The translations under genes were made by a program, and so were the position numbers. From an uncultured Eubacteriales bacterium (lineage in GTDB: Bacteria; Bacillota; Clostridia; Oscillospirales; Acutalibacteraceae), in contig CAKSUE010000009.1 of the NCBI GenBank assembly GCA_934501135.1, positions 1 to 10,919 of the forward strand: 10,919 nt of DNA, read 5' to 3'. Shown here in pieces: positions 5,798-10,919 of this stretch; the first letter of the stretch is position 1, and each line of letters begins with the position of its first letter. A model generated the notes under the pieces. It saw nothing but the letters and a program-made list of their open reading frames with translations. It searched no databases and was not told where the DNA came from.

Positions 5798-7768
5798 GTG
5801 ACATCAGAATTTAACAACAAAAAAAGGGGATCATCTAGTCAAAAGACAATTAAATCAATAAAAAGACAATCACCAATGAAAACAATTGGTAAACAAACTG
5901 ATCAGGTTCTTACAATGAATAGTAATGACCTGCTAGGAGAAAAGTCTAATTCTAAGAATAAACGAGATGGTTTGACAAATAAATTTGATAATAACAAAAC
6001 TAGGAACAATAACAAAAACAAAGATAAAAATAAAAAGGATCAGCGTAATATAAAAAATGCTAAAAAGCATAACACTAAAAAAAACACTAAGAATCAGAAA
6101 AAAAACAGTTCACCATCAATAAAAGTTACCTTTTTAGGTGGACTTAATGAGATCGGTAAAAACATAACTATGTTCGAATGTGAAAATGATATATTTTTAT
6201 TAGATTGCGGAATGGCTTTCCCAGATGGTGATATGTTAGGAATAGACCTTGTAATACCGGATTTTTCATATGTTGAAAAAAATAAAGACAGGATAAAAGG
6301 AATAGTTATAACACACGGCCACGAAGACCATATTGGAGCTATACCTTATTTGCTTAAAGATATAAACTTACCTATTTATGGAACACCGTTAACTATAGGT
6401 CTTATAGGTGGAAAGCTGAAAGAGCATGGATTATTTAATAAGGCAAAGTTAAATGTTGTTAAACCTGGACAAAAAGTAAAATTAGGGTGCATGACTGTAG
6501 AATTTATTCATGTAAATCATTCTATTCCAGATGCAGTTGGAGTTGCTATTTATTCTCCTGCTGGGATTTTAGTGCATACAGGAGATTTCAAAATTGACTG
6601 TACGCCGGGACATGGCGGTATGATAGATTTAGCAAGGTTTGCAGAGCTAGGCAAAGAAGGAGTTTTAGCACTGTTTGCTGATTCTACTAATGCTGAAAGA
6701 CCAGGTTATACAATGACAGAGCAGAAGATAAGGAGCTCCTTTGAGGCTCTGTTTAGTAGAGCAGATAATAATCGTATAATAATAGCAACATTTGCATCAA
6801 ACATAAGTAGAATTCAACAGATACTAGATTGCGCACAAAAGTACGATAGAAAAGTTGCTTTTTCAGGAAGAAGTATGATAAATTATATGAATGTTGCTGG
6901 AGAACTTGGCTATGTAAATGTACCTGAAGGGCTAATAATAGATTTGGATTTATTAAATAAATATCCAAAAGAAAAGGTTGTATTGGTAACAACCGGGAGT
7001 CAAGGCGAACCTATGTCTGCACTTTCTAGAATGGCATATTCAGAACATAGAAAAGTTGAAGTTGGTCCAGATGATTTTATTATAATTTCTGCTAATCCAA
7101 TACCAGGAAATGAAAAAACAGTAGGAAGTGTTATAAACGAGCTGATGAAATTAGGTTGTAAGGTTGTATATGAATCGATGTATGAAGTTCATGTTTCTGG
7201 CCATGCTTGTCAGGAGGAACTAAAAATAATTCATGGTCTTACAAAACCTAAATATTTTATTCCAGTTCATGGTGAGCAAAAACATTTAATTAAACATGCT
7301 AATTTAGCAAAAGATATGGGTATGAAGGCATCTAATGTATTTATTGGTGATATAGGCGATGTTATTGAACTTAACAATGCTCTTCTTAAAAAGCTTAATT
7401 CAGTACCTGCGGGCCGTGTACTGGTTGACGGTTTAGGTGTTGGAGATGTTGGAAATATTGTTTTAAGAGACAGAAAACATCTTGGTCAGGATGGACTGAT
7501 TGTTGTGGTATGTACACTTAATCCGGAGGATGGATCTGTTGTTGCAGGGCCAGACATAGTTTCTAGAGGGTTTGTTTATGTAAGAGAATCAGAACAACTT
7601 ATGGACGATGCTAAGAAGAGAGTTATTAGGATATTGGAAAACTGTGCCTATGAGGATGTACATGAATGGGGTATAATTAAAGCAAAGCTTAAAGATGATT
7701 TGTCTAAATTGTTTTATGAGAGAACTAGAAGAAGCCCTATGATACTGCCTATTATTATGGAAGTGTAA
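5798..7768 (+). CDS. rnj: Ribonuclease J with Asn/Lys-rich N-terminal extension
   Basis: RNase J is a metallo-beta-lactamase/beta-CASP nuclease with 5'-to-3' exonuclease and endonuclease activity. It is central to mRNA decay and rRNA maturation in Firmicutes. The catalytic part starts near residue 107 (IKVTFLGGLNEIGKN). It carries THGHEDHIGA (172-181; His173, His175, Asp177, His178), His241 in VNHSIPDA, HTGDFK (260-265), DSTNAE (295-300), the beta-CASP motifs SGRSM (356-360) and TTGSQGEP (398-405), SANPIPGNE (431-439), HVSGHA (465-470) and IPVHGE (488-493). A C-terminal domain runs to residue 656. Residues 1-106 precede the usual start and are hydrophilic, rich in Asn, Lys, Ser and Gln, and surely disordered. 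The common family length is about 550-560, so the excess is this tail. Start: GTG with GGAGG 7 bases upstream. It is the first gene of a four-gene run, with a long leader before it. Confidence 0.95.
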   Translation: MTSEFNNKKRGSSSQKTIKSIKRQSPMKTIGKQTDQVLTMNSNDLLGEKSNSKNKRDGLTNKFDNNKTRNNNKNKDKNKKDQRNIKNAKKHNTKKNTKNQKKNSSPSIKVTFLGGLNEIGKNITMFECENDIFLLDCGMAFPDGDMLGIDLVIPDFSYVEKNKDRIKGIVITHGHEDHIGAIPYLLKDINLPIYGTPLTIGLIGGKLKEHGLFNKAKLNVVKPGQKVKLGCMTVEFIHVNHSIPDAVGVAIYSPAGILVHTGDFKIDCTPGHGGMIDLARFAELGKEGVLALFADSTNAERPGYTMTEQKIRSSFEALFSRADNNRIIIATFASNISRIQQILDCAQKYDRKVAFSGRSMINYMNVAGELGYVNVPEGLIIDLDLLNKYPKEKVVLVTTGSQGEPMSALSRMAYSEHRKVEVGPDDFIIISANPIPGNEKTVGSVINELMKLGCKVVYESMYEVHVSGHACQEELKIIHGLTKPKYFIPVHGEQKHLIKHANLAKDMGMKASNVFIGDIGDVIELNNALLKKLNSVPAGRVLVDGLGVGDVGNIVLRDRKHLGQDGLIVVVCTLNPEDGSVVAGPDIVSRGFVYVRESEQLMDDAKKRVIRILENCAYEDVHEWGIIKAKLKDDLSKLFYERTRRSPMILPIIMEV

Positions 7769-7823
7769 TTATTTTTCAATTTAGGCATCTCGAAAATGGG
7801 GCGCTGTATTTGGAGGTTTTTTA

Positions 7824-9773
7824 ATGAAAAAAAGGGTTTGGACAGTATCTCCATTTTTTATAATAATTAATATATTGCTTTTTGTAACTGCTTTTATAAG
7901 CTTGTTTTATAATGTAATATTATTCTGTATAGAGATATTTGCTGCAATTGTATCTACAGTGTTTTTTATATTAAGTTCATATAAATTTAATAGATATATT
8001 AAAACTGTTATAAAAAGTGCAGAAAATGTATGCTCCGGAGTAAACAAAAATTTTTTAGAAAAGATACCCTTGCCTGTTGTTGTAGTTGGAAAACAATCTG
8101 ATATTGTGTGGTTTAATGAGAACTTTGAAAATTCTGTTTCTAAGGGAATAGATTGTACTGGTGATAATATATCTAATTTTATTGGAGAAAAAACACTTGA
8201 TAAAATCCATGATAAAAATCTTACAGATGTAAAATGTGGGGGCCTCAGATACACTGTATTTGGGGTTCCTTCAGATGAAGTTACAATTTTATACTTTTTG
8301 GAAGATACATATTATAAAGAAATAAGTATTGAATATTCTGAAAGTAGGCCTGCTGTTGCGATAATTATGTTTGATAACAGAGAGGAATTTGAAAGAGAAA
8401 GCACAGATGGAGAAGATGCACAAATAGTTGCGAGAGTTGAATCTGTACTTCAAAAATGGGCTGCCGGAACTACAGGCTTTTTTAAAAAATTGAGTGGAGA
8501 TAGATACATGGTGATTATGGAGGAACGCCATGTTAAAAAGTTTATTCAAGAGAAATTTAAGATTCTAGAGGATATTAGAAATATTAAACTAAATGATACG
8601 ACTTGGGCCACAATATCAATAGGCTTGGGAAGAGGAGGAAGAACTTTAAAGGAATGCGAATTCTGGGCAAGAAAGGCTCTTGATATGGCCCTTGGAAGAG
8701 GCGGAGATCAGGTAGTTATTAAAAGCTTTGAAAAATATAAGTTCTTCGGAGGAGTTTCAAGGGGCTTTGAGAAAAGAAGTAAAGTTAGAACGAGAGTAAT
8801 ATCTGCAACATTATCAGAGCATATTAGATCAAGTGATTGCGTTTTAATTATGGGTCACAAATTTTCCGACTTAGATAGTGTTGGAGCAGCCATTGGAATG
8901 TGTAGCGCAATTAATAAAGGACAAAATAAGCCTGCATATGTAGTTATAAACAAACATGAAACCTTAGCGTATGCTCTTGTTGAAAATATTGAAAAGGAAA
9001 ATAATAAGAGTATATTTTTATCTCCTGAAGATGCTCTGGACTTTATTACAGATAAAACTTTGCTTATTATTGTGGACACACATTCAGATAGCTTTGTAGA
9101 AAGCGAGGAAATATATAAACGATGCGACAAGGTTGTTGTTATAGATCATCATAGAATGATGGTTAATCATATAAATAATGCGCTGGTGTTTTATCATGAA
9201 CCTTATGCATCATCTGCTTCAGAAATGGTAACAGAAATTGTACAGTATCTCAGTGATAATGTACTGACAAGATTAGAGGCTGAAGCATTGCTTGCTGGAA
9301 TTATGCTGGATACAAAAAACTTTGTCTTGAAAACAGGATCAAGAACTTTTGATGCCGCATCTTATTTAAGAAGAAGAGGTGCAGATACTGTTGAAGTAAA
9401 AAGAATGTTTTCTAACTCTATAGATACATACAAAGCTAAATATCAACTTGTATCTGGGGCTGAAATCTTTAATAATTGTGCAATAGCTTGTGCGGAAGAA
9501 GGTACCAAGGATATTAGAGTTGCCTGTGCTCAAGCGGCAGATGAACTGTTAAGCATACAAGGAGTTAGTGCTTCATTTGTTATTTATCCATCTGAAGGCA
9601 CAATTAACATCTCCGCTAGATCTTTAGGAGATGTTAATGTTCAACTTATTATGGAAGAAATGGGTGGGGGTGGCCATCAGACAATGGCTGGCGCTCAGAT
9701 AAAAAATAAAAATATAGAATATGTTAGAGAAGAATTAGCAAAGATTATCAGTTCAATTGAGGTTGTTAATTAG
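7824..9773 (+). CDS. gdpP: c-di-AMP phosphodiesterase GdpP (DHH/DHHA1)
   Basis: GdpP hydrolyses cyclic di-AMP to pApA, controlling potassium and osmotic balance, cell-wall stress and beta-lactam tolerance. The 649-residue protein shows the full architecture: two N-terminal membrane helices (about 9-29 and 31-51), a PAS-like sensor (about 75-160), a degenerate GGDEF domain (about 170-300) and the catalytic DHH-DHHA1 half (about 335-645). At the GGDEF site the sequence is LSGDRY (223-228), so no cyclase activity is expected. The later GRGGDQVVIK (291-300) is typical of GdpP. Catalytic motifs are GHKFSDLDSVG (344-354; His345, Asp349, Asp351), VDTH (417-420), IDHHR (440-444), LDTKNF (495-500) and GGGGHQTMAG (614-623). 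All metal-binding residues seem present. GGAGG lies 7 bases before the ATG. It follows the RNase J gene by 55 bases with no terminator, so cotranscription is likely. Confidence 0.95.
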   Translation: MKKRVWTVSPFFIIINILLFVTAFISLFYNVILFCIEIFAAIVSTVFFILSSYKFNRYIKTVIKSAENVCSGVNKNFLEKIPLPVVVVGKQSDIVWFNENFENSVSKGIDCTGDNISNFIGEKTLDKIHDKNLTDVKCGGLRYTVFGVPSDEVTILYFLEDTYYKEISIEYSESRPAVAIIMFDNREEFERESTDGEDAQIVARVESVLQKWAAGTTGFFKKLSGDRYMVIMEERHVKKFIQEKFKILEDIRNIKLNDTTWATISIGLGRGGRTLKECEFWARKALDMALGRGGDQVVIKSFEKYKFFGGVSRGFEKRSKVRTRVISATLSEHIRSSDCVLIMGHKFSDLDSVGAAIGMCSAINKGQNKPAYVVINKHETLAYALVENIEKENNKSIFLSPEDALDFITDKTLLIIVDTHSDSFVESEEIYKRCDKVVVIDHHRMMVNHINNALVFYHEPYASSASEMVTEIVQYLSDNVLTRLEAEALLAGIMLDTKNFVLKTGSRTFDAASYLRRRGADTVEVKRMFSNSIDTYKAKYQLVSGAEIFNNCAIACAEEGTKDIRVACAQAADELLSIQGVSASFVIYPSEGTINISARSLGDVNVQLIMEEMGGGGHQTMAGAQIKNKNIEYVREELAKIISSIEVVN

Positions 9774-9806
9774 ATAGATAGTTTAAGTAAATGGAGGATA
9801 TAATTA

Positions 9807-10250
9807 ATGAAAGTTATATTACTATCGGATGTTAAAGGTAGCGGGAAAAAGGGTGATGTTGTAAATGTTTCAGATGGATATGCAAGAAACTTTTTGTTTC
9901 CGAAGAAATTGGCCAGGGAAGCCAATGCACAAGCTTTAAATGAGCTTAATAATGAAATTAAAGCAAAAGAACATAAGCTTGAGTTACAAAAAAATGAAGC
10001 CTTTGAAAATGCCCAGAAATTAGAGGGAAAGACCATAAAGATTTCTGCAAGTGCAGGTGAAAATGGGAAACTTTTTGGCTCAGTAACATCTAAAGAGGTC
10101 TCAAAAGAAATTAAGAATAGTTTAGGGATAGATATTGACAAAAGGAAAATTAATTTAAAAACTGAAATAAAAGCTTTTGGAAACTATGAATGTGAAGTAA
10201 AATTATTTAGCGGAATTGTAGCTAGATTAAATATTTTAGTAAGTGAATAA
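9807..10250 (+). CDS. rplI: 50S ribosomal protein bL9
   Basis: bL9 binds domain V of 23S rRNA near the L1 stalk and helps keep reading frame and translation fidelity. The 147-residue length is standard. The N-terminal globular domain shows the family signature [36 protein letters not shown] (1-36). A long charged helix follows (about 40-75), then the C-terminal domain containing [12 protein letters not shown] (about 89-100). GGAGG sits about 10 bases before the ATG. The gene is 33 bases after gdpP and 29 bases before dnaB, matching the conserved gdpP-rplI-dnaB order of Firmicutes. Confidence 0.97.
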   Translation: MKVILLSDVKGSGKKGDVVNVSDGYARNFLFPKKLAREANAQALNELNNEIKAKEHKLELQKNEAFENAQKLEGKTIKISASAGENGKLFGSVTSKEVSKEIKNSLGIDIDKRKINLKTEIKAFGNYECEVKLFSGIVARLNILVSE

Positions 10251-10279
10251 CCAGTTTTGTAATTGATTGGGGGGATAAG

Positions 10280-10919
10280 ATGGCAGACATTCAAGTAACA
10301 TCAGGTTACGATGGTTTAAAATTACCATATAGTCCGGAGGCTGAACAATCAGTTTTAGGTGCAGTTTTATTGGATTCAAGTTGCCTAGATAGAGTTGCAG
10401 AAATTCTTCCTAAATCTGATTATTTTTATTTAGAAAACCATAAGTTAATTTATGAGGCTATGCTTGAAATGTTTACCCTTGGACATCCAGTTGATTACGT
10501 GACTGTACTAGAAAAGTTAAAAACGGATGGTAGTTTTGACGAAGCTTCTAGCAAAGGATATTTGCTAGAGCTAGCTCAGATAGTTCCATCAATATCTAAT
10601 GTTGAGTCTTATGCAAGAATAGTTAGAGATAAGTATGACGTAAGAATGCTAATAGTAACTGCGCGAGAAATAATAGAAGATGCAGCCGATGGAATGGGTG
10701 ATGCAGCAGAGTTACTTGATAGTGCAGAACAAAAGATTTTTGATATAAGGCGCGGCAAAAATATGCAAGGGCTTCAAAGGATAAATGAAATAGTTATTCA
10801 AACCTTTGATAGATTGGATATGCTTAATTCTGATGATTCTAGCATACATAAAGGAATACCCACGGGAATTGGCACTTTAGATGAAACCATAACAGGTCTT
10901 AATCGATCTGATTTAATAC
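10280..10919 (+). CDS. dnaB: Replicative DNA helicase DnaB (3' end beyond the window)
   Basis: Hexameric helicase that unwinds DNA at the replication fork (DnaC in B. subtilis naming). The frame from ATG 10280 is open to the last base, giving 213 codons. Residues 14-115 form the N-terminal primase-interacting helical domain (LPYSPEAEQSVLGAVLLD, then HKLIYEAM and LGHPVDYVTVLEKL). Residues 116-185 are the linker helices (AEQKIFDIRRGK, QTFDRLDML). GIPTGIGTLDETITGLNRSDLI (192-213) opens the RecA-like ATPase domain; the Walker A motif should come directly after the edge. About half the protein (usual length near 440-450) is missing. The ribosome site is a run of six G (10269-10274), 5 bases before the ATG. 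It is the last visible gene of the rnj-gdpP-rplI-dnaB run. Confidence 0.95.
   Translation, partial: MADIQVTSGYDGLKLPYSPEAEQSVLGAVLLDSSCLDRVAEILPKSDYFYLENHKLIYEAMLEMFTLGHPVDYVTVLEKLKTDGSFDEASSKGYLLELAQIVPSISNVESYARIVRDKYDVRMLIVTAREIIEDAADGMGDAAELLDSAEQKIFDIRRGKNMQGLQRINEIVIQTFDRLDMLNSDDSSIHKGIPTGIGTLDETITGLNRSDLI

Noticed and set aside
9770..10141. Long open frame on the minus strand opposite rplI
   Set aside because: It lies wholly over the conserved rplI coding sequence and its product is low-complexity Ser/Phe/Leu with no family resemblance. It is an antisense shadow.

Overview
The window is AT-rich, with compact spacing, GGAGG-type Shine-Dalgarno sites and only standard codons. It reads as a chromosomal segment of a low-GC Gram-positive anaerobe, most likely class Clostridia and perhaps the Ruminococcaceae/Oscillospirales side. 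The reasons are the gene order RNase J - c-di-AMP phosphodiesterase - ribosomal protein L9 - replicative helicase, together with a clostridial-type DegV protein, a lone BioY biotin transporter and an AmyE-like amylase. The taxonomic call is an inference from gene content and style, not from a marker comparison.

Layout. Bases 1-723 hold the 3' part of a DegV fatty-acid-binding protein gene (+), its start lost at the window edge. It converges on bioY (-) across a symmetrical hairpin that can serve as a bidirectional terminator. bioY has a perfect consensus promoter (TTGACA-17-TATAAT) and is divergent from maf (+), a nucleotide pyrophosphatase. maf converges, with only 2 bases between stop codons, on an exported N-acetylmuramoyl-L-alanine amidase gene (-). 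A 469-base AT-rich divergent spacer then separates the amidase from a secreted GH13 alpha-amylase (+). This spacer carries a perfect 30-bp AT palindrome, a 12-bp palindrome and an inverted repeat around the amylase -35 box. The amylase ends at a clear intrinsic terminator and is followed by a DUF421 (YetF-like) membrane protein gene.

From 5488 onward is a probable housekeeping operon: a long leader with one strong promoter (TTGACA-17-TACAAT) and a possible second one, then RNase J with an unusual Asn/Lys-rich N-terminal extension, GdpP-type c-di-AMP phosphodiesterase, rplI, and the first 213 codons of dnaB, which runs off the right edge just before its Walker A motif. The gaps in this block (55, 33 and 29 bases) hold no terminator. 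It joins RNA decay, second-messenger turnover, translation and replication in one transcript.

I found no mobile element, CRISPR array, tRNA, rRNA or phage module, and no convincing undescribed system. The points worth a second look are regulatory and structural: the long rnj leader and N-terminal extension, the palindromes in the amidase/amylase spacer, and the tightly convergent maf/amidase pair.
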